A stretch of DNA of 64,000 nucleotides from Rhizobium sp. CB3090. GTDB lineage: Bacteria > Pseudomonadota > Alphaproteobacteria > Rhizobiales > Rhizobiaceae. The notes beneath the pieces are model-generated. The model had not been told where the DNA came from and did not search any database. It saw nothing but the letters and a program-made list of their open reading frames with translations. Numbering within the stretch: the stretch's first letter is position 1; every line of letters begins with the position of its first letter. Below, piece after piece: positions 33,231 to 42,948 of this stretch. The stretch lies in contig NZ_CP121662.1 in the NCBI RefSeq assembly GCF_029714285.1, positions 3,689,501-3,753,500 on the forward strand, read 5' to 3'. Position numbers and translations under genes: made by a program.

Positions 33231-34334
33231 ATGAGCACTGCTTCCGTTCCGCTTCCCAATTGGATCAATTATGGCCTGATCCCGGTCCTCAATCTCATTA
33301 TCGCCTTCCTGATTTCCGGCCTTGTTGTCTGGTTCATCGGCGAAAGCCCGCTGGATGCGTTGAACCTGCTGCTGCAGGGCGCGCTTGGCAGCGGCGAGGG
33401 CATCGGCTTTACGCTATTCTATGCCACGAGTTTCATTTTCACCGGCCTGTCGGTCGCCGTCGCCATCCATGCCGGCCTGTTCAACATCGGCTCGGAAGGC
33501 CAGGCCTATGTCGGCGGTCTCGGCTGCGCGCTGGTGGCGCTGACGCTCGACAATTATGTGCCCTGGTATGTGACGATGCCTTTTGCGGTCATCGGTTCGG
33601 CGATTTTCGGCGCGCTCTGGGCCCTTATTCCCGCCTGGCTGCAGGCCAAGCGCGGCAGCCATGTGGTCATCACCACAATCATGTTCAACTTCATCGCCTC
33701 GGCGATGATGAATTTCATCCTGGTGCATGTGCTGATCGTGCCCGGTAAGATGGCGCCGGAAACCCGCACCTTCCTCGCGGGCGGCCAGCTTCCGAAGCTG
33801 GACTGGCTGATGGGCATCTTCGGTTCGACGATCGGCGCGGCGCCGCTCAACGTTTCCTTCCTGATCGCATTGGTCATGTGCTTCCTCGTCTGGGTGCTCG
33901 TCTGGCGCACCAAGCTCGGCTATGAAATGCGTACGCTCGGCCTCAGCCCGACGGCTGCGGTCTATGCCGGCATTCCCTATGCCCGCACTGTCATCATCGC
34001 CATGCTGCTCTCAGGTGGTTTGGCCGGCATGATGGCGCTTAATCCGGTGATGGGCGCTTCGGCCCGCCTGCAGGTCGAGTTTGTGCTTGGCGCTGGTTTC
34101 GTCGGCATTGCCGTATCGCTGATGGGCCGCAACCATCCGGCCGGCATCATCCTGGCGGCGATCCTGTTCGGCATTCTCTACCAGGGCGGCGATGCGCTTT
34201 CCTTCGATATGCCCAAGATTACGCGCGACATGATTGTGGTCATCCAGGGTCTCGTCATCCTGTTCGCCGGCGCGCTCGAATATATGTTCCGGCCCGTGAT
34301 GGTGCGCACCTACCAAAAATTCGCCAGAGCCTGA
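33231..34334 (+). CDS. Nucleoside ABC transporter permease, subunit 1
   Basis: 367 aa from ATG 33231 (GAGG upstream; the TTG at 33213 is unlikely). Largely hydrophobic, with about 8-10 membrane segments. The stretch IHAGLFNIGSEGQAYVGGLGCALVAL is the hallmark of BMP-transporter permeases (YufP-like), and GASARLQVEFVLGAGFVGIAVSLMGRNHPAGIILAAILFGIL is the cytoplasmic loop that meets the ATPase. Starts 8 bases after the ATPase gene. Confidence 0.92.
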   Translation: MSTASVPLPNWINYGLIPVLNLIIAFLISGLVVWFIGESPLDALNLLLQGALGSGEGIGFTLFYATSFIFTGLSVAVAIHAGLFNIGSEGQAYVGGLGCALVALTLDNYVPWYVTMPFAVIGSAIFGALWALIPAWLQAKRGSHVVITTIMFNFIASAMMNFILVHVLIVPGKMAPETRTFLAGGQLPKLDWLMGIFGSTIGAAPLNVSFLIALVMCFLVWVLVWRTKLGYEMRTLGLSPTAAVYAGIPYARTVIIAMLLSGGLAGMMALNPVMGASARLQVEFVLGAGFVGIAVSLMGRNHPAGIILAAILFGILYQGGDALSFDMPKITRDMIVVIQGLVILFAGALEYMFRPVMVRTYQKFARA

Positions 34335-34344
34335 GGATCGGACG

Positions 34345-35316
34345 ATGGAATATTATGAGCTCCTCATCAGCATACTTGGCTCGACCATTCGTCTGTCGAT
34401 TCCGCTGATCTTCACGGCGCTTGCCGGCCTGTTTTCCGAGCGCGCCGGCATTTTCGACATCGGTCTCGAAGGCAAGATGCTGGCATCCGCCTTCGCTGCC
34501 GCCTGTGTCGCCTCCGTCTCCGGCTCGGCCTGGGCCGGTCTCGGCGCCGGCATCGTCATATCGGTTGCCTTCGGTCTGCTGCATGGCTTCGCCTCGATCA
34601 CCAATCGCGGCAATCAGATCGTTTCCGGCGTTGCCATCAACTTCCTGACCGCCGGCTTGACCATCGTGCTCGGCCAGGCCTGGTTCGGTCAGGGCGGGCG
34701 CACGCCGACGCTGCCGGCCGAGGCGCGCTTCGCTTCGATTACTCTGCCGGGTGCCAATGCAATCCATGACGTGCCCTTCATCGGGCCGCTCTATGCCAAC
34801 GTCATCTCCGGCAACAATATCCTCACCTATCTCGCCTTCCTCGCCGTGCCGATTTCCTGGTGGATCCTCTATCGCACCCGTTTCGGCCTTCGCCTGCGCG
34901 CCGTCGGCGAAAATCCGGGTGCCGTCGATACGGCCGGCATCTCCGTCGAGTGGCTGCGCTACCGGTCGCTGATCGTTGCCGGTATTCTCTGTGGCTTCTC
35001 CGGCACCTATCTTGCCATCGCCCAATCGGCTGCCTTCATCAACAACATGTCCGCGGGCAAAGGCTATATCGCGCTCGCGGCGCTGATCTTCGCCAAATGG
35101 AAGCCGGTGCCGGTCATGTTCACCTGCCTGCTCTTCGGCTTCCTCGATGCTTTCGCCAATTTCATGCAGGGCAAGGCAGTGCCCGGCATCGGTGAAGTGC
35201 CGGTGCAGATTTTCCAGGCACTGCCCTATATCCTGACCTGCATCCTGCTCGCAGGCTTCATCGGCGTCGCCAAACCGCCAAAGGCGGGCGGCGTGCCCTA
35301 CACCAAGGAGCGCTGA
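34345..35316 (+). CDS. Nucleoside ABC transporter permease, subunit 2
   Basis: 323 aa, membrane-embedded, paralogous to the previous permease and of YufQ-like type. Motifs: FTALAGLFSERAGIFDIGLEGKMLASAFAAA near the N-terminus, FGLRLRAVGENPGAVDTAGISVEWLRYRSLIVAGILCGFSGTYLA in the coupling loop, and AGKGYIALAALIFAKWKPVPVMFTCLLFGFLDA. With subunit 1 it forms the pore for nucleosides. It ends three bases before cdd, so uptake and catabolism are co-transcribed. Confidence 0.92.
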   Translation: MEYYELLISILGSTIRLSIPLIFTALAGLFSERAGIFDIGLEGKMLASAFAAACVASVSGSAWAGLGAGIVISVAFGLLHGFASITNRGNQIVSGVAINFLTAGLTIVLGQAWFGQGGRTPTLPAEARFASITLPGANAIHDVPFIGPLYANVISGNNILTYLAFLAVPISWWILYRTRFGLRLRAVGENPGAVDTAGISVEWLRYRSLIVAGILCGFSGTYLAIAQSAAFINNMSAGKGYIALAALIFAKWKPVPVMFTCLLFGFLDAFANFMQGKAVPGIGEVPVQIFQALPYILTCILLAGFIGVAKPPKAGGVPYTKER

Positions 35317-35319
35317 TCC

Positions 35320-35712
35320 ATGTCGCATGATCTGTTCGAGGCCGCGCGCGGAGCGATGGCCTTTGCCCATGCACCTTATTCGAAATTTCCCGTCGGCGCA
35401 GCGATCCGCGCCGAGGACGGCAAGGTCTATACCGGCGCCAATATCGAGAACCTCTCCTTTCCGCAGGGCTGGTGCGCCGAGCCGACCGCGATCAGCCACA
35501 TGATCATGGCTGGCGCCAAGAAGATCGTTGAAATGGCCGTCATCGCCGAAAAGCTGCCGCTCTGCCCGCCCTGTGGCGGGTGCCGGCAGAAGATCGCCGA
35601 GTTCGCCAGCAAGGAAACGCGCATCTATCTCTGTGATGAAACCGGGGTGAAAAAGACCATGACCATGGACGAAATGCTGCCCTTCAGCTTCGAAACCGAG
35701 ATACTCGGATGA
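35320..35712 (+). CDS. cdd: Cytidine deaminase
   Basis: 130-aa tetrameric zinc enzyme converting (deoxy)cytidine to (deoxy)uridine. The active site is seen in FPQGWCAEPTAISHM (zinc Cys and catalytic Glu) and PPCGGCRQKIAEF (two zinc Cys). N-terminal APYSKFPVGAAI is the nucleoside-binding start. Length is that of the short, homotetrameric class. Overlaps the next gene by four bases; supplies uridine for phosphorolysis. Confidence 0.95.
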   Translation: MSHDLFEAARGAMAFAHAPYSKFPVGAAIRAEDGKVYTGANIENLSFPQGWCAEPTAISHMIMAGAKKIVEMAVIAEKLPLCPPCGGCRQKIAEFASKETRIYLCDETGVKKTMTMDEMLPFSFETEILG

Positions 35713-36515
35713 CCGCCGCCGCCGACCTTCTGGCTGCAAAGCTCGGCGATCTCCAGCCGCGCTACGGCATCGTCCTCGGCTCCGGCCTCGGTTCGCTCGT
35801 TGATCAGGTCAGGGATGCCGTGCGCATTCCCTATGCCGATCTCCCCGATTTTCCCGTCAGTGCCGTCTCCGGCCACGCCGGGACGCTGGTCGCCGGTCAT
35901 CTCGGCGACGTGCCGGTCATCATGCTGTCCGGCCGGGTGCATTATTATGAAAAGGGCGACGCCAATGCCATGCGCGTGCCGATCGAGACCTTGAAGGTGC
36001 TCGGCGTCGAGACGCTGATCCTCACCAATTCGGCCGGATCGCTGCGCGAAGAAATGCCGCCGGGATCGGTGATGCAGATCACCGACCACATCAACTTCTC
36101 CGGCATGAACCCGCTGATTGCTGAGGAGAGCGACAAGCGTTTCGTCGGCATGACCAGCGCCTATGACACCGACCTGATCGTCCGTATGCGCAAGGCGGCG
36201 GAAAAGGCCGAGATCAAGCTGTCGCACGGCGTCTATATGTGGTTCTCTGGCCCAAGCTTCGAAACCCCGGCGGAAATCCGTATGGCGCGCATTATGGGCG
36301 CCGATGCCGTCGGCATGTCGACGGTGCCGGAAGTTATTCTTGCGCGTCTTTTCGGCCTGAGGGTTGCAGCGGCCTCCGTCATTACTAATTATGGTGCTGG
36401 CATGACCGGCGCCGAGCTCACGCATGAAGAGACGAAGGACATGGCCCCGGTCGGCGGCGCTCGCCTTGCTGCCATTTTAAAAGAGATGATCGCGGACGGA
36501 GGAAACGACCAATGA
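35709..36515 (+). CDS. Purine nucleoside phosphorylase, trimeric type
   Basis: 268 aa; splits inosine/guanosine and deoxy forms with phosphate into base and (deoxy)ribose-1-phosphate. Motifs: GIVLGSGLGSL (phosphate loop), VSGHAGTLVAGHLGDVPVIMLSGRVHYYEKG, LILTNSAGSLREEMPPGSVMQITDHINFSG, WFSGPSFETPAEIRM and VITNYGAGM (base site). These define the PNP-I trimeric class. ATGA overlap with cdd; its stop overlaps the deoC start. Supplies deoxyribose-1-phosphate for phosphopentomutase. Confidence 0.93.
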   Translation: MTAAADLLAAKLGDLQPRYGIVLGSGLGSLVDQVRDAVRIPYADLPDFPVSAVSGHAGTLVAGHLGDVPVIMLSGRVHYYEKGDANAMRVPIETLKVLGVETLILTNSAGSLREEMPPGSVMQITDHINFSGMNPLIAEESDKRFVGMTSAYDTDLIVRMRKAAEKAEIKLSHGVYMWFSGPSFETPAEIRMARIMGADAVGMSTVPEVILARLFGLRVAAASVITNYGAGMTGAELTHEETKDMAPVGGARLAAILKEMIADGGNDQ

Positions 36516-37285
36516 CGAGCCATTCCCTCAGAGAAACGGCGGCTGTTGCGCTTTCCCTTCTCGATCTCACCAACCTTAAGGACGATTGCACGCCGGCACA
36601 GATAGAGACGCTCTGCGCCCGTGCTCAGTCGCCCTATGGCAACACCGCCGCCATCTGCATCTGGCCGCGTTTCGTCGCCCAAGCACGCGGCATTCTCGGA
36701 ACCGACCATGCGGTGAGGATTGCGACCGTGGTGAATTTCCCGGCCGGCGATATGGAGGTGGCCGATGTCGCCGCCGAAGCGCGCGAGGCGATCGCCGATG
36801 GTGCCGACGAGATCGATCTCGTCATTCCCTATCGCGCACTGCTGGCCGGCAACGAGCAGGCCGTCACCGACATGGTTGCCGCCGTCAAAGCCGAATGCAA
36901 GGGGCCGGTGCTGCTGAAGACCATTCTCGAAACCGGCGAACTCAAGGACGTGGCGCTGATCCGGCGTGCCTCCGAACTGGCGATTAAGGCCGGCTCCGAT
37001 TTCATCAAGACCTCCACCGGTAAGGTCGCCGTCAACGCAACGCTGGAAGCGGCCGACATCATGCTGCGGGCGATCCGCCAGAGCGGCCGCAAGGTTGGCT
37101 TCAAGCCAGCCGGCGGCATCGGTTCCGTCGCCGATGCGGCCCTCTATCTGAGCCTTGCCGAGACCATCATGGCGCCGGATTGGGCCATGCCCTCGACGTT
37201 CCGCTTCGGTGCGTCGAGCCTGCTTGACGATATCCTCAACGTGCTCGGTGGCGGGCAGTCCACCGCGGCGGCATCCGGCTACTGA
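36512..37285 (+). CDS. deoC: Deoxyribose-phosphate aldolase
   Basis: 257-aa TIM-barrel class I aldolase that cleaves deoxyribose-5-phosphate to acetaldehyde and glyceraldehyde-3-phosphate. Seen: LLDLTNLKDDCTPAQIETLCARA, GADEIDLVIPYRALL (with the catalytic Asp), KTILETGELKD, and the Schiff-base segment DFIKTSTGK with its reactive Lys; VGFKPAGGIGSVADA closes the phosphate site. ATGA overlap with the phosphorylase; followed three bases later by deoA. It completes the route from deoxynucleosides to glycolysis. Confidence 0.95.
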   Translation: MTSHSLRETAAVALSLLDLTNLKDDCTPAQIETLCARAQSPYGNTAAICIWPRFVAQARGILGTDHAVRIATVVNFPAGDMEVADVAAEAREAIADGADEIDLVIPYRALLAGNEQAVTDMVAAVKAECKGPVLLKTILETGELKDVALIRRASELAIKAGSDFIKTSTGKVAVNATLEAADIMLRAIRQSGRKVGFKPAGGIGSVADAALYLSLAETIMAPDWAMPSTFRFGASSLLDDILNVLGGGQSTAAASGY

Positions 37286-37288
37286 GCG

Positions 37289-38596
37289 ATGATTCCGCAG
37301 GAGATCATCCGGCGAAAGCGGGACGGCGGCACGCTTTCCACCGCCGATATCGACGCCTTCATCGCCGCCCTTGCCCGCGACGAGCTGGCCGAAAGCCAGA
37401 TCGGCGCCTTCGCCATGGCCGTTTGGTTCCGCGGCATGACGCGCGAGGAGACGGTGGACTTGACGTTGGCCATGGCCCGCTCCGGCGATATGCTTTCCTG
37501 GTCCGGCATCGGCAGGCCGATTGCCGATAAGCATTCGACCGGCGGCATCGGCGATAATGTGTCGCTGATGCTGGCGCCGATCGCCGCTGCCTGCGGCCTT
37601 GCCGTGCCGATGATTTCCGGCCGCGGCCTTGGCCATACCGGCGGCACGCTGGACAAGCTGGAATCGATCCCAGGTTACGACATCACCCCGCATGCGAGCC
37701 ATTTCCGCAAGGTGGTGGACGAGGTGGGTTGCGCCATCATCGGCCAGACCGGAACTCTCGCGCCTGCCGACGGCAAGCTTTATGCCGTGCGCGATGTTAC
37801 CTCCACGGTCGATTCCGTGCCTCTGATCACCGCTTCGATCCTGTCGAAAAAGCTGGCCGCCGGCCTCGAGACGCTGGTTCTGGACGTCAAGATCGGCAAC
37901 GGCGCCTTCATGACCTCCCTGGAGGAGGCTGAGACACTGGCCCGATCGCTGGTCGAGGTGGCGAATGGCGCTGGGGTCAAGACCTCGGCTTTGATCACCG
38001 ACATGAACCAGCCGCTGGCCGATGCCGCCGGCAATGTCGTCGAACTCCGCAATTGCCTGGATTTCCTGAAGGGAGGCAAGGCGAACACGCGGCTGGAAAC
38101 GGTCGTGCTGGCCTTCGCCGCCGAGATGCTGACGCAGGCCGGTATCGCAAAGACATTGCTCGATGCAGAGGCAAAAGCGCACGCAGCGCTCTCCTCCGGT
38201 AAGGCGGCCGAGTTTTTCGCCCGCATGGTGCAAGCCCTCGGCGGCCCTGCCGATCTGCTGGATCACCCGGACAAATATCTGACGGCCGCGCCGGTGCAGA
38301 AGCCTGTTCTTGCATCTTCGAACGGCTGGCTTGTGGCCTGCGATGCCCGCGCTATCGGCATGAGCGTCATCGATCTCGGCGGCGGTCGCCGTCATCCGCA
38401 GGACAAGATCGACCACCGCGTCGGCTTTAGCGATATCCTGCCGCTCGGAACAAAGGTCAGCAAAGGCGATCGCATCGCAACCGTTCATGCCGCCGATGAG
38501 ACGAGTGCTGAAAAAGCCGCAGCCGATCTCAGCACAAACTACCGGATCGACGACACCGCACCCGTTCTGCCGCCGGTGATCGTTGCGCGGATTTAA
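37289..38596 (+). CDS. deoA: Thymidine phosphorylase
   Basis: 435 aa; reversible phosphorolysis of thymidine (and deoxyuridine) to base and deoxyribose-1-phosphate. Blocks: MIPQEIIRRKRDGGTLSTADIDAFI (N-terminal domain), KHSTGGIGDNVSLMLAPI, ISGRGLGHTGGTLDKLESIPGY (phosphate and base site) and VLDVKIGNGAFMTSLEEAETLA. Length and C-terminal barrel-sandwich domain (VIDLGGGRRHPQDKIDHRVGF) are normal. Last gene of the rightward nucleoside operon; ends seven bases from the convergent protease gene. Confidence 0.95.
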   Translation: MIPQEIIRRKRDGGTLSTADIDAFIAALARDELAESQIGAFAMAVWFRGMTREETVDLTLAMARSGDMLSWSGIGRPIADKHSTGGIGDNVSLMLAPIAAACGLAVPMISGRGLGHTGGTLDKLESIPGYDITPHASHFRKVVDEVGCAIIGQTGTLAPADGKLYAVRDVTSTVDSVPLITASILSKKLAAGLETLVLDVKIGNGAFMTSLEEAETLARSLVEVANGAGVKTSALITDMNQPLADAAGNVVELRNCLDFLKGGKANTRLETVVLAFAAEMLTQAGIAKTLLDAEAKAHAALSSGKAAEFFARMVQALGGPADLLDHPDKYLTAAPVQKPVLASSNGWLVACDARAIGMSVIDLGGGRRHPQDKIDHRVGFSDILPLGTKVSKGDRIATVHAADETSAEKAAADLSTNYRIDDTAPVLPPVIVARI

Positions 38597-38603
38597 CGGG
38601 CAA

Positions 38604-39164
38604 TTATTGCGTCAAACGCAATGAGCCGTTTTCGGCGCTGTAAGAATTGAGCTTTTTGAGAAAGCTCATGCCGATCAACGTCGTGCTCAATGCGCTGTCT
38701 TTCGCAACCACGGCGTCGACATCGCGGACCTTGATCGTGCCGATCTCAAGGCGGTCGAGTTTGACGAGAGCCACCTTGGATGGGCCGTTGGCCGTCTGCG
38801 TGGTGTAGCGATAATCGAGATCGTTGCCACTGATGCCGAGGCGGCGGGCCGTGCTTTCATTGATCGCCACATAGGTTGCGCCGGTATCGATCATGCCATG
38901 AACCGGCCGGCCATTGACCTTGAAATCACCCTCGTAGTGACCGCCCGCGCCCGCGGGCAGCAACACGCTTCCATAGGCGGCCGCCGGCGCCGCGGCAGGC
39001 TGTTGCGGCACCACCGCAACCTTGACTGCGGGCGTCGAGCCTTCGCCGGTTGCCGTTTGCGTGCTGAGCAACGCGGGAACCTGCGTAGCCGCAGCAGCGA
39101 TGACACCGGCAAAAACAAGAACGCGAACGAGCATCGGCGGGATCCTTCCTATGGGCTTCGCCAT
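38604..39164 (-). CDS. Retropepsin-like membrane-anchored aspartic protease (TIGR02281 type)
   Basis: 186 aa. An N-terminal membrane anchor (IPPMLVRVLVFAGVIAAAATQVPALL) is followed by a linker and a retroviral-type aspartyl domain with the catalytic triplet in GMIDTGATYVAINESTARRLGI and the second family block VDAVVAKDSALSTTLIGMSFLKKL. It probably acts in the periplasm as a homodimer. Such clan AA proteases are widespread in rhizobia; the substrate is unknown. Separated from upp by its terminator. Confidence 0.85.
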   Translation of the reverse strand: MAKPIGRIPPMLVRVLVFAGVIAAAATQVPALLSTQTATGEGSTPAVKVAVVPQQPAAAPAAAYGSVLLPAGAGGHYEGDFKVNGRPVHGMIDTGATYVAINESTARRLGISGNDLDYRYTTQTANGPSKVALVKLDRLEIGTIKVRDVDAVVAKDSALSTTLIGMSFLKKLNSYSAENGSLRLTQ

Positions 39165-39229
39165 GTCGAGCCCATCGATCCAGCCAGTTTAAGACAGCTT
39201 CGCTGACAGGCCGCTAAACAGATCAATAA

Positions 39230-39262
39230 AAAGCCCGGCAGTTGGGGGCTGCCAGGCAAAAA
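39230..39262 (-). terminator. Terminator of upp
   Basis: On the minus strand GCCTGGCAG (39257-39249) pairs with CTGCCGGGC (39241-39233; one mismatch) around a 7-nt loop and is followed by TTTTTAT. It ends the deoB-add-upp direction. Confidence 0.8.
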
Positions 39263-39282
39263 AGCAGATATAGCGGCAGGAT

Positions 39283-39912
39283 TTACTTCGTGCCGTACAT
39301 GCGGTCGCCGGCGTCGCCGAGGCCGGGAACGATGTAGCCCTTTTCGTTCAAATGGCTGTCGATCGCCGCCGTGAAGACCGGGACGTCCGGATGCGCCTTG
39401 CGGAAATTGGCGATGCCTTCCGGGGCGGCGAGAAGGCAGAGAAAGCGGATATTATGAGCGCCGCGCTCCTTCAGCTTGTCGATCGCGGCGATCGAGGAAT
39501 TGCCGGTAGCGAGCATCGGGTCGACGACGATGATCAGGCGCTCGGATATGTCGTCCGGTGCCTTGAAGTAATATTCGACCGGCTGCAGCGTCTCATGATC
39601 TCGGTAGACGCCGATATGCGAAACGCGGGCCGAGGGCACGAGGTCGAGCATGCCTTCCAGCAGGCCGTTGCCGGCGCGCAGGATCGAGGCGAAGACCAGC
39701 TTCTTGCCCTCCAGGATCGGCGCGTCCATCGGCTGCAGCGGCGTCTCGATGGTCTCGATCGTCAGTTCGAGGTCGCGTGTCACTTCGTAGCAAAGCAGCG
39801 TCGAAATCTCGCGCAGAAGTCGGCGAAAGCTTCCCGTCGAAGTCTCCTTCTTGCGCATGATGGTCAATTTATGCTGCACGAGCGGGTGATCGATGACAGT
39901 GACGCCGTCCAT
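39283..39912 (-). CDS. upp: Uracil phosphoribosyltransferase
   Basis: 209-aa cytosolic enzyme that makes UMP from uracil and PRPP. Start [35 protein letters not shown] is typical. PRPP loop [21 protein letters not shown] and the uracil site [17 protein letters not shown] at the C-terminus are intact. It lies 122 bases after add on the same strand and recovers the base released by the phosphorylases. Confidence 0.96.
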   Translation of the reverse strand: MDGVTVIDHPLVQHKLTIMRKKETSTGSFRRLLREISTLLCYEVTRDLELTIETIETPLQPMDAPILEGKKLVFASILRAGNGLLEGMLDLVPSARVSHIGVYRDHETLQPVEYYFKAPDDISERLIIVVDPMLATGNSSIAAIDKLKERGAHNIRFLCLLAAPEGIANFRKAHPDVPVFTAAIDSHLNEKGYIVPGLGDAGDRMYGTK

Positions 39913-40034
39913 GGTTTCAGCCTTCCAATAATTCCGCGATATCTGATGTTTCTTTCACGGAAATCGCCTCCGGTGCAAGAAAATAGGCCGCATCTCGGAA
40001 CGTCATCCCCAGTCGGCGACCTAAAATGATGTGG

Positions 40035-41003
40035 TCATAAGCTTGCCAACAGGGACGCCCGTGTCGCGTCGTCGACAAACGCTGCCTCGACCGCGGTGCG
40101 GGTCATGGCATTGATCTCGTCGTCGCTGAAGCCGAAGGAGGTTGATGCCAGCTCGTATTCGCGTTTCAGCGACGTGTGGAAGAAGGGTGGATCGTCGGAA
40201 TTGATGGTGACGCGCACGCCGGCATCGCGCAGCTTGCGCAGCGGATGCGAGGGGAAGTCCGGAAAGACATTCAGCGCCACATTCGAGCCAGGGCAGACTT
40301 CCAGCACCGTGCCGAGATCGGCGAGGCGCTTAACGAGGTTGGCATCCTCTACGGCGCGCACGCCATGGCCGATACGCGCTGGGCGCACCAGCTCGACCGC
40401 ATCGGCGACACTGAAGGCGCCGCAGACTTCGCCGGCATGGATGGTGAGGCCAAGGCCGGCTTCGCGGGCAATGTCGAAGGCGCGCGCGTAATCGGCAACC
40501 CGGCCCATGCGCTCCTCACCCGCCATATTGAAGCCCGTAATCAGCGGATTATCGCTTCTGGCGGCATATTCGGCGGCCTTGATGACGCGCTCCGGCCCGA
40601 AATGACGTTCGCCGGTAACGAGCAACCGCGCGACGATGCCGCTCTTTTCCTGTGCCGCACGAATGCCGGCCGAAACACCGGCCATATAGGCATCGGCGCC
40701 AAGGCCGATGCGGTCGCCGTGGTCGGGCGAGACGATCAGCTCGCTATAGATCGTGCCGATCTCCGCAAGCTCTTCGAGATAAGTCTCGGTCAGCAGCGCG
40801 TAGTCTTCCTCGGTGCGATAGACCTCGGAAACCTTGTCGTAGCAGACGAGGAATTCGGTGAAATCCTTCCAGAGATAGATACCGTCACGCATGAAGGCGC
40901 TTGTGTCGACGTTGTATTTCCGTGCCTGTGCGAGCGTCAGCGCCGGCGGAGCAGCACCTTCCAGATGGCAGTGCAGCTCAACCTTCTTCAAATGCGATGT
41001 CAC
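40035..41003 (-). CDS. add: Adenosine deaminase
   Basis: 322-aa zinc amidohydrolase converting (deoxy)adenosine to (deoxy)inosine. Zinc and catalytic residues are seen in VELHCHLEG (HxH), LTIHAGE (His and catalytic Glu), [11 protein letters not shown] (His) and [11 protein letters not shown] (Asp pair). Length is in the range for bacterial Add. ATGA overlap with deoB upstream, so both are made from one transcript. Its inosine feeds the purine nucleoside phosphorylase. Confidence 0.94.
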   Translation of the reverse strand: MTSHLKKVELHCHLEGAAPPALTLAQARKYNVDTSAFMRDGIYLWKDFTEFLVCYDKVSEVYRTEEDYALLTETYLEELAEIGTIYSELIVSPDHGDRIGLGADAYMAGVSAGIRAAQEKSGIVARLLVTGERHFGPERVIKAAEYAARSDNPLITGFNMAGEERMGRVADYARAFDIAREAGLGLTIHAGEVCGAFSVADAVELVRPARIGHGVRAVEDANLVKRLADLGTVLEVCPGSNVALNVFPDFPSHPLRKLRDAGVRVTINSDDPPFFHTSLKREYELASTSFGFSDDEINAMTRTAVEAAFVDDATRASLLASL

Positions 41004-42220
41004 AGAAAACTCCTTCCATGCGGCCCTGCCGCAATTCCCAAATGGCGCGCAACGGTTTCGCCGATATCGGCATAGGTCCGGCGGATACCGATCGAGCGCG
41101 AGCGGATGCCAGGCCCATAGGCGATGACAGGCACACGCTCGCGCGTGTGGTCAGTGCCGCGCCAGGTCGGGTCGCAGCCGTGATCGGCGGTCAGGATGAC
41201 GAGATCGCCGGGCTTCAGCTTCTCGTGTACTTGCGGCAGCCTTGCATCGAAGGCTTCAAGCGCGGCGGCATAGCCCGCCACGTCGCGGCGATGACCATAG
41301 ACCATGTCGAAATCGACGAAATTCGTAAAGACGAGGTCGCCGTCGGCTGCCTCGTCCATGGTTCTTAGCGTCGCGTCCATCAGCTTCATGTTGCCGTTGG
41401 CCTTAATGACCTTGGAGATGCCCTGATGGGCAAATATATCGCCGATCTTGCCGACGGCATGCACGGTGCGTCCGGCTTTGACCAGGCGGTCGAGCAGGGT
41501 CGGCTCCGGTGGCAGCACCGAAAAGTCGCGGCGGTTGCCGGTGCGCTCGAATGTCGCCTGCGTCTCGCCGATGAACGGCCGGGCGATGACGCGGCCGATA
41601 TTATAGGGATCAAGCAGGGTTCGGACGATCTGGCAGAGGGAGATCAACCGTTCCAGCCCGAAATGACGCTCATGCGCGGCAATCTGGAAGACGGAGTCGG
41701 ACGAGGTGTAACAGATCGGCTTGCCGCTGCTGATGTGTTCCTCGCCATACTGGGCGATGATCTCGGTGCCGGATGCGTGGCAGTTGCCGAGAATGCCGGG
41801 GAGATCGGCCGCCTCGCAGATGGCCTCGACCAGAGCCAGTGGAAACGCGTCGCCCTCGGTGGAAAAATAACCCCAGTCGAACATGACGGGCGTGCCGGCG
41901 ATTTCCCAATGACCGGACGGCGTATCCTTGCCGCGCGATACTTCGTTGGCGCAGCCGTAAAGACCATAAAGCTTTTCCGGCAGCGGCATGCCGTCTGGGT
42001 AGCGTCCCGTGGCCGCCTTGGCGATCTCCAGCAGGCCGAGGCCCGACATGTTCGGCAGCGACAAGGGGCCGGAACGCAGGCCCTCGCGGTCGGCGGCGCC
42101 AGCCGCGCAGAATTCGGCGATATGGCCGAGCGTATCGGCACCCTCGTCGCCATAGGCAGCAGCGTCCGGAGCGCCGCCGACACCGAAGGAATCAAGAACG
42201 AAGAGAAAGGCGCGCGACAT
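41000..42220 (-). CDS. deoB: Phosphopentomutase
   Basis: 406 aa of the alkaline-phosphatase-type fold with two metals; interconverts (deoxy)ribose-1- and 5-phosphates. N-terminal metal site [14 protein letters not shown], the phospho-Thr region [18 protein letters not shown] (with Thr in KDTPSGHWE), and C-terminal [20 protein letters not shown] with its metal ligands are present. It links deoA/phosphorylase products to deoC. First gene of the minus-strand deoB-add-upp group. Confidence 0.95.
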   Translation of the reverse strand: MSRAFLFVLDSFGVGGAPDAAAYGDEGADTLGHIAEFCAAGAADREGLRSGPLSLPNMSGLGLLEIAKAATGRYPDGMPLPEKLYGLYGCANEVSRGKDTPSGHWEIAGTPVMFDWGYFSTEGDAFPLALVEAICEAADLPGILGNCHASGTEIIAQYGEEHISSGKPICYTSSDSVFQIAAHERHFGLERLISLCQIVRTLLDPYNIGRVIARPFIGETQATFERTGNRRDFSVLPPEPTLLDRLVKAGRTVHAVGKIGDIFAHQGISKVIKANGNMKLMDATLRTMDEAADGDLVFTNFVDFDMVYGHRRDVAGYAAALEAFDARLPQVHEKLKPGDLVILTADHGCDPTWRGTDHTRERVPVIAYGPGIRSRSIGIRRTYADIGETVARHLGIAAGPHGRSFL

Positions 42221-42354
42221 GGTTCACCCGATAGGATTGCTCAATGCGCGACGAACGGCGTCAAGCGCATCGGACGTCACCCATATAACGGTGACGTCAG
42301 CTTGGCAATTTCCTGTTCCGTCGAGGAATATAGCAGGATTCGCGACAATTCTGC

Positions 42355-42948
42355 TCAGCAATCGCTGCAGGTGACCGAACTGCCGGTGCGCGGGCGATAG
42401 AAATACTCGCGGCTGATAGTGATCTGGCTGCTGCCGGCAGGCAGGAAATCCGAGCCGAAACTGATGAGCTGATATGGAACGGCAAGCTCTGTGCGCACCA
42501 GAAACGTGCTTGGCTGATCGATGTCGCTGGGAACGGTGACGGCGCTGCCGGTCGAATAGGGCTTGCTGCCGTCCTGCGCCCAGGACCAGGCAACGGTGGC
42601 GTTGCTGCTGGCATCGAGCTGGATACCGGTGATTTTCAGCGTCAGGCCGGTCGTGTCGTAGGGTGCGAAAATGGCGCTGGCAACCGAAGGCATTGTGGCG
42701 AGTACCGTCTTGCTGACGCTGGACTGCTGCGTCAGGATATCGGCGATGGAGCCGGCCGCCCGGCTGGCGCGTTTTTCGACACTAAGCGCTATGGTGAGTT
42801 CGAAAGCGCCGAGATAGAGCATCAGCAGCACCGGGAAGAGAATGGCGAATTCGATCGCACCGATGCCCCGCTCGTCGCGGGCAAAGCGCCGCAAGGGGGC
42901 GCAAAGCGTAGCCATCAGCTTCTTCCGACCCATCGCCACCCTGCTCAC
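42355..42948 (-). CDS. TadE-like minor pseudopilin (second of pair)
   Basis: 197 aa. The N-terminal part ERGIGAIEFAILFPVLLMLYLGAFELTIALSVEKR is the TadE-type leader and membrane helix, with the Glu at position +5-like of the pilin-type helix. The rest is a beta-rich periplasmic domain ending with two Cys (VTCSDC). ATGA overlap with the previous TadE-like gene. It would be processed by the prepilin peptidase and join the Flp pilus assembly as a minor component. Not the large TadG with a VWA domain. Confidence 0.85.
   Translation of the reverse strand: MSRVAMGRKKLMATLCAPLRRFARDERGIGAIEFAILFPVLLMLYLGAFELTIALSVEKRASRAAGSIADILTQQSSVSKTVLATMPSVASAIFAPYDTTGLTLKITGIQLDASSNATVAWSWAQDGSKPYSTGSAVTVPSDIDQPSTFLVRTELAVPYQLISFGSDFLPAGSSQITISREYFYRPRTGSSVTCSDC

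Noticed and set aside
34255..35739. 494-codon minus-strand frame
   Set aside because: Antisense to the second permease gene and cdd, both strongly supported.
36389..38488. 699-codon open frame on the minus strand
   Set aside because: It is antisense to the purine phosphorylase, deoC and deoA, whose products carry full active-site motifs; the translation is His/Arg/Gln/Gly-rich without fold-like patterns. A GC-rich antisense shadow.
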